From an uncultured bacterium (GTDB lineage: Bacteria > Desulfobacterota > BSN033 > UBA1163), in NCBI GenBank assembly GCA_938002255.1, contig CALLAL010000003.1, positions 1 to 64,000 of the forward strand: 64,000 bases of DNA, written 5' to 3'. A program made the position numbers and the translations under genes. Positions 45,465 to 54,234 of the stretch are shown piece by piece. The notes under the pieces were generated by a model. That model was not told where the DNA came from and ran no database searches. It saw only the letters and a list, made by a program, of their open reading frames with translations. Positions within the stretch are counted from its first letter, which is position 1. The number at the start of each line of letters is the position of its first letter.

Positions 45465-45643
45465 GTATCCGGAAAAAGGGAACCCCGTTAAAGACGGGGA
45501 CGGACCCGCCGCTGTATTCGGGGACGAAACCTGCAAGAAGCCACTGGTCGTAAGGATTGGGAAGGCGCAGGGAGGCCAGAAGTACTCAGAAGACGTCAGG
45601 CCAAGTAGGATGATCCGAGAGTCAGAAAACCTTGTCCGGATAC
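45465..45643 (+). ncRNA. Cobalamin riboswitch
   Basis: The paired closing stem P1 is exact: GTATCCGGA (45465-45473) with TCCGGATAC (45635-45643). Inside are the conserved elements of the class: CCCGCCGCTGT, GCCACTGG, GGGAAGGCG and the late B12 box AGTCAGAAAACCT. It lies upstream of a BtuB-like receptor and is followed by a strong terminator, so adenosylcobalamin or another cobalamin would shut down receptor expression. Confidence 0.95.
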
Positions 45644-45693
45644 GCTTCACGAAGGAGTCTTCGAGGTAGAGACTGTGAAGGGTGCTTGCGGGT

Positions 45694-45735
45694 AAAAATC
45701 CCCGGTCTTTCAAGGCGAAGGCCGGGGATTTTTTT
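45694..45735 (+). terminator. Rho-independent terminator after the riboswitch
   Basis: TCCCCGGTCTT pairs with AAGGCCGGGGA around an 8-base loop, followed by seven Ts (45729-45735). It lies between the riboswitch and the receptor gene, as expected for transcription control by cobalamin. Confidence 0.9.
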
Positions 45736-45837
45736 GCCCCTTCCTCCCCGCCTGCCCGAAGCTCGCCCTTCAGCAGGTACGCTTCTCCGCTCATGAGGGG
45801 GAGCATTTAAAATTTCTTCATTCACAGGAGGAGATGT

Positions 45838-47847
45838 ATGATGAAACAAGCTGTCCAACTCATCGTTTTAGGGATGTTACTTATTTCAATCCCTCCCTCA
45901 ATCCATGCTCAGGAAAAAGAAATCACCATGGAAACCATCGTCGTTACTGCCACCAGGGACCCCCAAGAGGTTCGAAAAGTCCCTTCCAATGTTACAGTCC
46001 TGACCCGGGAACAGATTGAACAATCGAATGCCAAAACCACCATCGATTTATTAAGGAATGAAGTTGGAGTCACTGTCCAGGATTTTACAGGCAGTGGAAA
46101 AACAGCTTCCATAGACCTCCGGGGGTTTGGCGAGACAGCGCCCCTCAACATCCTGGTTCTGGTGGATGGAAGAAGGGTGAACGAAATTGACCTGAGCGGT
46201 GTAGACTGGACCCAGATCCCTTTCAACCAAATTGAGCGGATCGAAATCCTTCGAGGTCCGGGAAGTGTCCTTTACGGAGACAATGCCGTGGGGGGAGTGG
46301 TGAATATCATCACTAAAAAACCGGATAAACCTTTTTCAGTAAAGGGCGAGGTGGTCCGGGGCAGTTACCTTTTCCATAAGGAGAGCGCTTCTGTCTCGGG
46401 ACAATCAGGCCCTATCTCTGCGATGGTTTATGGAGACTACAGTTCAACCGAAGGGTATCGGGAGAATGGTTTTTTACGATACAAGGATGCAGGAGCACGC
46501 ATTCTCTTTGATCTTAACCCCACCCTTCAGCTTTCTCTAAGTGGGAATTTCCATCGGGATGATTTTGGTATGCCTGGAGCGCTCCCTCAATCTCTCTACG
46601 AAAACGATCGAAGATCTACCCAAAAACCAAACGATAAGGGAGCCACCGACGATGGTTTCATGGCATTGGGTATGAAAGCAAACTGGAAGGAGTTGGGCCG
46701 CCTAGAGGCTCACCTCTCTTACAGACATCGAGAAGTATCCAACTTCTTTCTCTCCTCTCTTCCCGTCTCCTCGTTCAAAGATCGAAGAAATCTCTCTACC
46801 TGGGGATTAACCCCCCAATACATTCTTGAAAAACCTTTAGGAGAGCATTTGAATAAGATCATTCTTGGCATGGACTATTATCATTCAGATTCAAATGTCA
46901 ATTCGGAGTCTTTCTTCTTCGGATTTACCACCCCAGATGGGATTGAGGTGATTAAAAAGTCTTACGGTCTCTATCTTCACGATGAATTTTCTATCCTTGA
47001 AAACCTGATTCTTTCACTTGGCGGAAGATGGGAATGGGTTACCTATAAGGTCTCTCAGGATCTTTCCGGAGTGCGTGATCGGCAAAGAGACGCTCAACCT
47101 GCCTGGAATGTAGGGCTCAACTACCTTTTCGGTAAAGCGTCCTCAGCCTTTTTAAGTGTGAAGCGGAGTTTTCGATTTCCCGTTTCTGACGAATTGATTC
47201 AATACGTCTTTCCGCCCCCGACATTTCAACCCACCATTCAGATCAACTCTTTTATGAAACCTCAGACCGGTTATCATTACGAAGCAGGAATCCGTCATGC
47301 TTTAAACGATTGGATAGAAGGGAACTTCACTTTTTTCTGGATGGATTTATATGATGAGATTTTCTACAATCCTCTGACTTTTAGTAACGAAAACTATTCT
47401 AAGACGAGACGTCAGGGAACCGAGGTCAGTCTTAAAACCAGACCTCTTTCCTGGCTCCATCTGGTGGGCAATTACAGTTACATGCGCCCCATTCTGAAGG
47501 GAGGGCCTTTTTCTGGAAAGGACATCCCTGGCGTGGCTCGACACAAAGGATCTTTTGGGTTGGATCTCTATCCGGCCAAGGGATTCCTCTTTAGCGCAAG
47601 AACGCATTGGGTGGGCCCCCGACGCTTCATCAGTGATTGGGGGAATCAGGTAGGAAGACTCGATGGATACTATAGCCTCGATGCAAAACTCTCCTATGAA
47701 TGGAAGGGGCTGAAAGCTTTTGTAGGGGTTAACAACATCACCAACCAGAAATATGCGGAATATGGCGTCCTCAACTTTTTGGGTCTTCCCTTTTACTATC
47801 CTTCACCAGAGCGTAATGTCTTCGGAGGAATTTCTTACACGTTTTAA
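45838..47847 (+). CDS. TonB-dependent receptor, probably for cobalamin
   Basis: 669 residues. It has a signal peptide (cleaved near IHAQ), a TonB box (METIVVTATR), a plug domain with RIEILRGPGSVLYGDNAVGGVVNIITKK, and a 22-strand barrel ending in Phe (GGISYTF). The cobalamin riboswitch directly upstream points to corrinoid import, as for BtuB. An AGGAGGAG site is at 45827-45834. No BtuCDF follows; the energising ExbBD proteins lie just beyond the tRNA gene. The substrate rests on the riboswitch, not on the protein sequence. Confidence 0.92.
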   Translation: MMKQAVQLIVLGMLLISIPPSIHAQEKEITMETIVVTATRDPQEVRKVPSNVTVLTREQIEQSNAKTTIDLLRNEVGVTVQDFTGSGKTASIDLRGFGETAPLNILVLVDGRRVNEIDLSGVDWTQIPFNQIERIEILRGPGSVLYGDNAVGGVVNIITKKPDKPFSVKGEVVRGSYLFHKESASVSGQSGPISAMVYGDYSSTEGYRENGFLRYKDAGARILFDLNPTLQLSLSGNFHRDDFGMPGALPQSLYENDRRSTQKPNDKGATDDGFMALGMKANWKELGRLEAHLSYRHREVSNFFLSSLPVSSFKDRRNLSTWGLTPQYILEKPLGEHLNKIILGMDYYHSDSNVNSESFFFGFTTPDGIEVIKKSYGLYLHDEFSILENLILSLGGRWEWVTYKVSQDLSGVRDRQRDAQPAWNVGLNYLFGKASSAFLSVKRSFRFPVSDELIQYVFPPPTFQPTIQINSFMKPQTGYHYEAGIRHALNDWIEGNFTFFWMDLYDEIFYNPLTFSNENYSKTRRQGTEVSLKTRPLSWLHLVGNYSYMRPILKGGPFSGKDIPGVARHKGSFGLDLYPAKGFLFSARTHWVGPRRFISDWGNQVGRLDGYYSLDAKLSYEWKGLKAFVGVNNITNQKYAEYGVLNFLGLPFYYPSPERNVFGGISYTF

Positions 47848-47946
47848 GAGATCCCCAAAGATTCCATGATCCCTCATCGATGAAATTGATTCCCAATCAG
47901 TGTCATCAGGGATTTCTGGATGATTCAGACATCTAAAAACTGACTC

Positions 47947-47975
47947 TTGACACATGGGAAAGGTTGTAATATAAA
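47947..47975 (+). promoter_or_regulatory. Sigma70 promoter of the tRNA-Phe gene
   Basis: Perfect TTGACA (47947-47952), 17-base spacer, TATAAA (47970-47975), 16 bases before the tRNA. A strong stable-RNA promoter by motif. Confidence 0.8.
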
Positions 47976-47991
47976 TGGGTTAACTCAGGAT

Positions 47992-48064
<73 letters not shown>

Positions 48065-48079
48065 CTTTGTCATTACAAC

Positions 48080-48106
48080 AGGGCAATTTCGATTGCCCTA
48101 TTTTTT
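48080..48106 (+). terminator. Rho-independent terminator after tRNA-Phe
   Basis: AGGGCAAT and ATTGCCCT form a perfect 8-bp stem closed by a stable TTCG tetraloop, followed by A and six Ts. It ends 36 bases before the exbB start. Confidence 0.92.
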
Positions 48107-48142
48107 CATTCACACATGCCCAAGGCATGGAGGTTGACCATT

Positions 48143-48769
48143 ATGTTTGTTTCACTTATCCTAAAAGGCGGGCCGATGATGATTCCCATTTTCCTGGGAT
48201 CCATCATCGCCCTTGCCATTGTCCTTGAAAGATTCTGGACCCTATGGAAGATCCGCCTCAACCTTTCGCGTTTTACCCGGGGGATTCTTGATCTCCTTGA
48301 AGAAGGAAAGATTCAGAAAGCCCTTGAGCGGTGTGCCAGAGTCCGACACCCGATTGGTGACCTCTTTAAATTAGCCATTCTTAATCGTCACCTTCCTCGC
48401 AATGAGGTTGAGGCAATGATGGAGCGAGAAGGAGATGAACAGATTCAATACCTGGAACGATATATGGGAGCCCTCATCATCATCATCGGAGTCGAACCGA
48501 TGATGGGATTCCTCGGAACCATCATCGGTCTCATTCAGGCCTTTATGACCTGGGAACAGATGGGGGCTAACATCACGGTCAATGCCTTAGCAGGAGGAAT
48601 TTACCAGGCTATGATCACCACTGCGGCTGGACTTTCAGTGGCCATTCCGGGTTTCATTTTTTACCACCTCATCATGGGAAAGATCAAGCATCATGCCCAG
48701 GAAATGACCTATTACGGAAATGAACTGCTCGATCTTCTCTTTCAGATCCAGGAAGGAGGTGCCCGATGA
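48143..48769 (+). CDS. exbB: ExbB/TolQ/MotA family proton channel protein
   Basis: The ATG at 48143 is chosen because GGAGG (48129-48133) sits 9 bases before it; the longer frame would begin inside the tRNA gene. The product has 208 residues with three membrane helices. The core GFLGTIIGLIQAF segment and ITTAAGLSVAIPG are typical of the family. With ExbD it converts the proton gradient into force on TonB, probably for the BtuB-like receptor upstream. A hairpin CATGCC-CAA-GGCATG (48115-48129) abuts the ribosome site. TonB itself is not encoded here. Confidence 0.93.
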   Translation: MFVSLILKGGPMMIPIFLGSIIALAIVLERFWTLWKIRLNLSRFTRGILDLLEEGKIQKALERCARVRHPIGDLFKLAILNRHLPRNEVEAMMEREGDEQIQYLERYMGALIIIIGVEPMMGFLGTIIGLIQAFMTWEQMGANITVNALAGGIYQAMITTAAGLSVAIPGFIFYHLIMGKIKHHAQEMTYYGNELLDLLFQIQEGGAR

Positions 48770-49206
48770 AGATTAAGGCTAGGCGAGAGTTCAGGGTCAG
48801 TCTTGAATCCCTTGCTTTCACCGATATCATCCTCAACATCTTTATCTTCTTCTTCACGGCGTTCAGTCTGGTCTATACGTTCAACCCCGTGAGAGAATCG
48901 AAAATGCTCATCAAATTACCACAAGCTGATATCAAAACGCCCCCTGATCAAAAGGAGCCGGTTATCGTTAATATCAATAACCGAAATGAACTCTTTTTAA
49001 TGAATAAACCCACTAATCTCAAGGAGTTAAAAAAGGAACTGGAAACTCTCATCGCATTTAATAAGGAAAGACCTGTCATCGTCAGAGCTGATAAACATGT
49101 TATATTTGATAAGGTCGTCCAGGTTCTCGATGTGGCCAAAAACTCAGGCGTTGAAAAACTTGGAATTGCCGTTGAAGAAAAACCTCATTCTCCTCCAACA
49201 CCATAA
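48766..49206 (+). CDS. exbD: ExbD/TolR family biopolymer transport protein
   Basis: 146 residues overlapping exbB by four bases (ATGA). One N-terminal membrane helix (about 20-40), with the conserved membrane aspartate in FTDIILNIFIFF, is followed by a periplasmic domain (VIVRADKHVIFDKVVQVLDVAKNSGVEKLGIA) of the ExbD fold. Partner of ExbB. Confidence 0.93.
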   Translation: MKIKARREFRVSLESLAFTDIILNIFIFFFTAFSLVYTFNPVRESKMLIKLPQADIKTPPDQKEPVIVNINNRNELFLMNKPTNLKELKKELETLIAFNKERPVIVRADKHVIFDKVVQVLDVAKNSGVEKLGIAVEEKPHSPPTP

Positions 49207-49367
49207 AAACGTAGTTAACAACATCTTACCTCCCTATTGATCAGTATACAGAGAAAAATCTATGATTTCTTTAGGATGATTTAAAAACTTACCGTTTTAC
49301 TTTCCTTTAATAATATAACTTATTGAATTTATTAAATAAAAAATTTATAATTTTTTAAATTTTTCTC

Positions 49368-49397
49368 TTGACATTCCTATATTTTGTGTTCTAAAAT
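49368..49397 (+). promoter_or_regulatory. Sigma70-like promoter of the small Cys-rich gene
   Basis: TTGACA (49368-49373), 18-base spacer, TAAAAT (49392-49397), in an unusually AT-rich stretch (49207-49440) that otherwise holds no gene. The ATG follows about 57 bases downstream. Confidence 0.65.
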
Positions 49398-49453
49398 AAT
49401 GTCCATTCAATATGTAGAAAAAGAAACTATTTACCGGAAGGAGTTTACATGAT

Positions 49454-49591
49454 ATGAGTTATCTGATCTGTGATAAGAGAAAAGGTAGTCCTAAAATTCA
49501 TATAGAGGTCTGTCGGAGAAAGTGTAAACTACTTTCAGAGTGTAAAACTTATAAAGAATTTGTAGACAATACGGAGAAAAAAGCGGCTTAA
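49454..49591 (+). CDS. 45-aa Cys-rich small protein
   Basis: The predicted peptide starts MSYLICDKRKGSPKIH and contains four cysteines, three of them clustered (CRRKCKLLSEC), ending in EKKAA. GGAAGGAG (49436-49443) lies 10 bases before the ATG. A promoter upstream and a terminator downstream make this a complete single-gene unit. The cysteine spacing suggests a zinc site or a small FeS or heme-free redox protein. I do not recognise a family. It is unusually well provided with expression signals for such a small frame, so I consider it real. Confidence 0.75.
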   Translation: MSYLICDKRKGSPKIHIEVCRRKCKLLSECKTYKEFVDNTEKKAA

Positions 49592-49661
49592 AATACCTCC
49601 CTGCCTGCCTCTGCCTGTTGGGGGTAGAAGGTGGGCAGGCCCTTCATACCCCTCCTTTCTG

Positions 49662-49699
49662 AAGGGGCAGTTCTGTTGTATTGGAATTGCCCCTTTTTT
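49662..49699 (+). terminator. Rho-independent terminator after the 45-aa gene
   Basis: AAGGGGCAGTTC pairs with GAATTGCCCCTT around a 10-base loop, ending in six Ts. The T-run touches the stop codon of the convergent rsmE. It serves the plus-strand gene. Confidence 0.85.
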
Positions 49700-50435
49700 A
49701 TCCTATATCTCCTAATTCATACTGAAGAATGCTGAGGAGGCAGAGGCTTGCAGTCTCAGCCCTTAATATCCTCTCCCCTAAATAAATAGGAATAAACCCT
49801 TTTTTCTTGGACTGCTCAATCTCTTCTTCGCTAAACCCTCCTTCCGGTCCAATCACAGAAAATATCTTTTTTCGATCTTTCAACTCTTTTAATACCTCTT
49901 TTAATCTGTTTCCTTCTCTTTCATAAAGGATTAAACGAACCGATTCATCATGGCCCAAAGAGAGCATCTCAGAAAAGTTACAAGGGGGCGCAATCCTGGG
50001 CAAATACCCTCTTCCACATTGCTTTGAGGCTTCAATGGCAATCTTTTCCCATCGATAATGTTTTTCTGATTTTTTCGATTTTTCCAGAAGAGGAATGGAA
50101 CGGGATGAAAAGAAGGGGATGATCTCTCGAATCCCCAACTCTGTGGCTTTCTGTACGAGATAGTCCATCTTCTCCCCTTTTAGAAGGCTCTGGGCCAGAG
50201 TGATTTCAAGAGGAGAATCTGACTTTGAACAAGAGATGGCCTCGACTTTTACTACAAGAGAGGTGGGGCGGTCTTGAACGATCCTCCCCTGATAGGTTTG
50301 TCCAGAACCATCAAAAAGAGTAATCTCATCTCCTTCCCTTAGCCGTAAAACCCTTCGGATATGCCTCACCTCTTGGCCTTTAACTGTTAGGAATTGATCT
50401 TCAAGATGAGGATGTGGAATATAAAATCGGGGCAT
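49698..50435 (-). CDS. rsmE: 16S rRNA (uracil1498-N3)-methyltransferase, second copy
   Basis: 245 residues with the orthodox RsmE start MPRFYIPHP, the PUA part VRHIRRVLRLREGDEITLFDGSG, KATELGI, SVIGPEGGFSEEEIE and LRAETASLCLLSILQYELGD. It methylates U1498 of 16S rRNA. It follows prmA by 9 bases, the usual prmA-rsmE pairing, so this is more likely the orthologue than the copy at 11783-12532. Confidence 0.94.
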   Translation of the reverse strand: MPRFYIPHPHLEDQFLTVKGQEVRHIRRVLRLREGDEITLFDGSGQTYQGRIVQDRPTSLVVKVEAISCSKSDSPLEITLAQSLLKGEKMDYLVQKATELGIREIIPFFSSRSIPLLEKSKKSEKHYRWEKIAIEASKQCGRGYLPRIAPPCNFSEMLSLGHDESVRLILYEREGNRLKEVLKELKDRKKIFSVIGPEGGFSEEEIEQSKKKGFIPIYLGERILRAETASLCLLSILQYELGDIG

Positions 50436-50444
50436 CGCCGTTTC

Positions 50445-51329
50445 CTACTCATAAGCTTTTTTCTTAAGGGTGAGGCAGACCCATTCCCTCTGTTGGGTTG
50501 TTTCCAACCATTTCAAAAGGCCAGGATGGAGGTAGTACTGGCGCAGTTTGTCTTCCTCGATCTTTAGCACACCCGAGAGGATAAGAATCCCTTGATTGTT
50601 AAGGTGGTGGATTAAAGCCTTTCTCATCCTCCTCAACGTTTTCGAGTCGAGGTTAGCCATCACCAAATCAAACTCCCCTCGGACATCTCCAATCCTTGCG
50701 CGTTTAATTCGAACGCTCTCCGAAACTCTATTACGAATCACATTCTCTTTGGCATTGTCCACCGCCACTTGATCGATATCGATGCCCAGAACCTCCCTGG
50801 CTCCCAATCGAGATGCCGCGATTGCCAGGATTCCTGATCCTGTTCCGATGTCCAGAACGGAGAGTCCCCTCTTCTTGAGCCTTTTTTCAAGAGCCTGAAG
50901 GCAGAGTTGAGTGGTGGGATGGGTCCCAGTACCAAAAGCCATGCCAGGATTGATCTCAACCAAGAGATCATCTTTTGTGAGGCGAACTTTTGCCCATGGC
51001 GGTTTAATGATCCACCGAGAACCCACACGAAGGGGTTTAAAAAACTTTTTCCAGTTCTCGCTCCAATCCCGCTCCAGGATTGATTCAGATTGAATGTCAA
51101 TGGAGGGAAACTCGGGATTAAGTTTTCGGAGGGACATGAGATACCGATGAAGGGAGCGTTCGATTGGGTTCGCTTTTTCCTCATCAGGAAAATAAGCCTT
51201 AAGACCCACCTGTGGGAACTTGGTCTCTACCTCTTCGATACCCGTGGCTCCCATCTCCAGCAGAAAATTGGAGATGGGTTCGGTGAAGGTTTGAGGAACG
51301 ATCATCCCGATCAAGAGCCAGCGTTTCAT
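50445..51329 (-). CDS. prmA: Ribosomal protein L11 methyltransferase
   Basis: 294 residues. An N-terminal substrate-recognition domain (about 1-95) precedes the SAM-dependent methyltransferase domain with NPGMAFGTGTHPTT, VLDIGTGSGILAIAA and the active-site region LVMANLDS (usually NI; here NL). It trimethylates ribosomal protein L11. First gene of the prmA-rsmE operon. The start ATG 51327-51329 lacks a strong ribosome site. Confidence 0.94.
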   Translation of the reverse strand: MKRWLLIGMIVPQTFTEPISNFLLEMGATGIEEVETKFPQVGLKAYFPDEEKANPIERSLHRYLMSLRKLNPEFPSIDIQSESILERDWSENWKKFFKPLRVGSRWIIKPPWAKVRLTKDDLLVEINPGMAFGTGTHPTTQLCLQALEKRLKKRGLSVLDIGTGSGILAIAASRLGAREVLGIDIDQVAVDNAKENVIRNRVSESVRIKRARIGDVRGEFDLVMANLDSKTLRRMRKALIHHLNNQGILILSGVLKIEEDKLRQYYLHPGLLKWLETTQQREWVCLTLKKKAYE

Positions 51330-51379
51330 AAACTATTCCTATCACTGCCCGGGGAGGTTGTCAAATGGATCTGGTAAGG

Positions 51380-51480
51380 AGCAACTCCTCGGTGATAATG
51401 ACAAAAAAGGGTTGGAAGGTTGTGAAGAGGGAACTTTCCAACCTTTTTTAATCAATCATACCCATCATTGAGAGGGTACA
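51380..51480. repeat. Dispersed palindromic repeat, short form, copy C
   Basis: Outer arms GCAACTCCTCGGTGAT (51381-51396) and ATCATTGAGAGGGTAC (51464-51479). Inner hairpin AAAAAAGGGTTGGAAGGTT (51403-51421) with AACTTTCCAACCTTTTTT (51432-51449), nearly perfect. It has the same end sequences as the copies at 28.4-28.7 and 36.7 kb but no interior. It lies in the divergent gap between prmA and the BASS gene, so it is not simply a 3' terminator. Confidence 0.85.
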
Positions 51481-51549
51481 GGTGGGAAAGGGCTCTCCCT
51501 TGCAATAATCGGTTTGAAAAGATATGTTGGTAAGAAAAAGATCATCCAA

Positions 51550-52464
51550 ATGCGTTCTCTTTTTTTCCGCTATCTCAAAAATCGAAACCTTCTCCTTTTG
51601 ACCGCATTGCTTCTGGGATTGTTCTGGGGAGAGGTCGCCTCTCTTCTGAAAGGGATGATTCTTCCCGCTTTGGTCTTGATCATGTCTCTCTCCACAACCC
51701 ATATTACGCTCAAGGAATTGCTTCAGATCCGAAGATACCTCCGGGATATCTTAATCATCACCCTCATCCATTATCCCTTTTTAAGTGGCCTCATTCTCTT
51801 AGCCAGCCATGTTAGCGTTAGGGATCCTGACCTTCGGGTGGGATATATCGTGATGGCAGCCGTCCCGTCCGCCGTGGCGGTTATTCCTTTCACCTTTCTC
51901 TTAAAGGGAGAGATGGTGGTCTCTCTGATCGGCTCCGCATGGATTTACCTCTTCGCCCTTGTGGCTGCCCCTTTCATCTCTCTCCAATTTCTAGAGGTAG
52001 GATCGATTGACTCCCTCAGGCTGTTATGGACTCTTTTTCAACTGATCCTTATCCCTTTTCTTCTCTCCAGGCTTCTTTTGAGATGGGGAAAATTTCATCA
52101 GTTTCAGCCTAAAGCAGGGATCCTGATCAATCTCGGCTTTGCCCTTATTCTCTACATCGTCATTGGAATCAACCGAAAGGTCTTCTTTAGCCATCCGGAT
52201 CTTTTAATCCTAGTTTCGGCCATCGCTTTCTTGAGAACCTTTATTAGTGGGCATTTGATCGATCTTCTTTGTAAGAGGTTGGGGGTGGACCCTAAGCGCC
52301 GGATCAGCTACATCCTTTTCGGTTCATACAAGAATCTGGGTCTGGCAGCAGCCATCAGCATCGTCCTTTTCAATGAAAGGGCAGCCATCCCGGCTGCCAT
52401 TACCACACTCTTCGAATTTCTCTTTCTGATCTGGCTTACCTACTGGCGGAAAAGATGGGGCTGA
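51550..52464 (+). CDS. BASS-fold membrane transporter, substrate unknown
   Basis: About 304 residues from ATG 51550; a TTG 36 bases upstream is possible but adds a basic tail. It has some nine to ten membrane helices and the family-like segment FGSYKNLGLAAAISIVLFNERAAIPAAI, which fits the bile acid:sodium symporter (BASS/SBF) superfamily that imports organic anions with sodium. Its length is a little short. It converges on the alpha/beta hydrolase gene with a 29-base overlap. Substrate unknown. Confidence 0.75.
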   Translation: MRSLFFRYLKNRNLLLLTALLLGLFWGEVASLLKGMILPALVLIMSLSTTHITLKELLQIRRYLRDILIITLIHYPFLSGLILLASHVSVRDPDLRVGYIVMAAVPSAVAVIPFTFLLKGEMVVSLIGSAWIYLFALVAAPFISLQFLEVGSIDSLRLLWTLFQLILIPFLLSRLLLRWGKFHQFQPKAGILINLGFALILYIVIGINRKVFFSHPDLLILVSAIAFLRTFISGHLIDLLCKRLGVDPKRRISYILFGSYKNLGLAAAISIVLFNERAAIPAAITTLFEFLFLIWLTYWRKRWG

Positions 52465-53224
52465 GGATGAACTCCCTGATCGTCTCGTTGAAGATCGATG
52501 GAGACTCCATCATCACCATATGGCCTGCCTCAGGAATGATTTCCAATCTCGAGCCTTTGATGCGATCATGGAGAAACTGAGCATATTTCACAGGGGTTAA
52601 TTGATCATCATCACCACAGATAATGAGAGTGGGGAGAGTGATGTTTTCTACTTCCTTCATGACATCGAATCGGTTGCAGGCGGTAAAGTCGCCCTGAACA
52701 ACCTCCGGCCGACAACTCATCATCCCAAGGACTCCCCTTTCAATCAATTCGGGTGAGGTTTTGCTGGAAAAAGCCAGCTCATTGATTTTCTTGACGACTT
52801 CTTCAAATCGCGTCAGGGTTTCATTCAGAATCATAGGAAGGACCCGTAATCGTGCCCCAGTTCCCACAAGGATAATCCCCTTGAGGATTTCAGAATACCT
52901 TAAAGCCAAGGTCTGAACAATGGCACCTCCCATGGAGTGGCCTACAAGAAACAATTTTGGCAGGTGCAAGGTGTTGATAAAACGATAGACCTGTTCGGCA
53001 TATTTCCCGATGTCAGTTTCTCCTTCTCCTTCCGAGGCTCCATGTCCAGGAAGTTCAAGGATGATGGGGTTAAAGGCTTTCTTAAAAAAACCTTTCTGGT
53101 AGCTCCAGGTGTATTGCCCTCCTCCCGCACCATGGATGAAGAGGACATACTCCCTTCCTTCTACAAATGGCTCTAACCCTGTCCAGTAACTGATTGCCTT
53201 TCCATCGATTCTTGCAACGGCCAT
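52436..53224 (-). CDS. Alpha/beta hydrolase
   Basis: 262 residues of the alpha/beta hydrolase fold: FIHGAGGGQYTW (oxyanion region), nucleophile serine in VGHSMGGAIVQ near residue 97, a late aspartate in CGDDDQLTPV and the histidine in PEAGHMVMMESP, so the Ser-Asp-His triad is complete. It probably hydrolyses an ester or thioester in the cytoplasm. The 5' end overlaps the dusB gene by 52 bases and the 3' end overlaps the convergent BASS gene. Confidence 0.9.
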   Translation of the reverse strand: MAVARIDGKAISYWTGLEPFVEGREYVLFIHGAGGGQYTWSYQKGFFKKAFNPIILELPGHGASEGEGETDIGKYAEQVYRFINTLHLPKLFLVGHSMGGAIVQTLALRYSEILKGIILVGTGARLRVLPMILNETLTRFEEVVKKINELAFSSKTSPELIERGVLGMMSCRPEVVQGDFTACNRFDVMKEVENITLPTLIICGDDDQLTPVKYAQFLHDRIKGSRLEIIPEAGHMVMMESPSIFNETIREFILSPIFSASR

Positions 53225-54183
53225 TCTTCCCTCCTCTGAATCGATTCAAAATAGTGATGGAACGCCCCGAAAAGGGCGTCTAACTCTTTGAGTCGTGATA
53301 AGATGGCATGGAAAGAGGTGCAGCACGGAAGCCCTTTGGTATACCAGTAGAGGTGCTTTCGAATCTGGTAGATCGAACCAACCTTCCCATAATAGTCCTG
53401 AATGATAATTAGATGACGTTGAATGACATTCCATCGTTCTTGAAGGGGTATCTCACTTGCACGTTTCCCAGAATGGGAATTTAATCTGCGGAAAATCCAG
53501 GGATTTCCCAGGGCCCCTCTTCCAATCATCACACCATCACATCCAGTTTCAACCAGCATCTTTTGGATTAAAGTAGGGTTTCTGGCATCTCCATTGCCAA
53601 TGACAGGGATCTGGACCGCACTTTTTACCCCAGCAATGAGATTCCAGTTCGCCCTGCCGCGAAAGGCCTGCTCTCTCGTCCGGGGGTGGATGGTTATGGC
53701 ATCGACGCCGCAATCCTCTGCAAGTTTTGAAATCTCGACGGCATTGATTTGTCTCTCATCCCAGCCCGAACGAATCTTGATGGTCAGGGGGCAGGTAATC
53801 TCTTGCCTCATCTGGGTCAGGATAGCTCTGACCCTTTCAGGAGAACACATTAAAGCAGCTCCTGCACCGGTTTTCACCACCTGTTTAGCCGGACATCCCA
53901 TGTTGAGATCAATAGCCACCGCTCCCATGGCTTGAGCCTGACAGGCAGCCTCTGCAAGAGCCTCCGGTTTCGAACCGAATAGTTGAACCGAGACCGGATG
54001 TTCTCCCTCCTCCAGTTTTAAAAAGGGTTTTCCTTTTCGTAAAAGCCCTTCCGCGCTCACCATTTCAGTAAACGTAAGTCCGCCCCCTATCTCCCTTATC
54101 AATTGTCTGAAAGGGAAATCTGTAATGCCTGCCATCGGTGCCAGAAAAAGATTGTTGGGGAGCTGAAGGCTTCCGAGTCTCAT
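53173..54183 (-). CDS. dusB: tRNA-dihydrouridine synthase
   Basis: About 336 residues from ATG 54181-54183. The FMN barrel begins LFLAPMAGITDFPFRQL, the catalytic cysteine is in NMGCPAKQVVKTGAGAALM, and the flavin-binding end is VIGNGDARNP and GVMIGRGALGNPW. It reduces uridine in the tRNA D loop. It has the DusB-like length and start. It sits downstream of the metal-importer genes on the same strand. Just before the start lies a short direct repeat (CCTTATTGCTAT then CCTTATTGCTTT on the plus strand, 54184-54207). Confidence 0.93.
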   Translation of the reverse strand: MRLGSLQLPNNLFLAPMAGITDFPFRQLIREIGGGLTFTEMVSAEGLLRKGKPFLKLEEGEHPVSVQLFGSKPEALAEAACQAQAMGAVAIDLNMGCPAKQVVKTGAGAALMCSPERVRAILTQMRQEITCPLTIKIRSGWDERQINAVEISKLAEDCGVDAITIHPRTREQAFRGRANWNLIAGVKSAVQIPVIGNGDARNPTLIQKMLVETGCDGVMIGRGALGNPWIFRRLNSHSGKRASEIPLQERWNVIQRHLIIIQDYYGKVGSIYQIRKHLYWYTKGLPCCTSFHAILSRLKELDALFGAFHHYFESIQRREEWPLQESMERQSVTGQG

Positions 54184-54234
54184 CCTTATTGCTATCCTTA
54201 TTGCTTTACGTTTAGCGCTCACTGCTTAGTGTCT

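Noticed and set aside
51380-51480. Copy C of the repeat as a simple terminator of prmA or the BASS gene
   Set aside because: It lies upstream of both genes (divergent gap), so it cannot be the 3' end of either.
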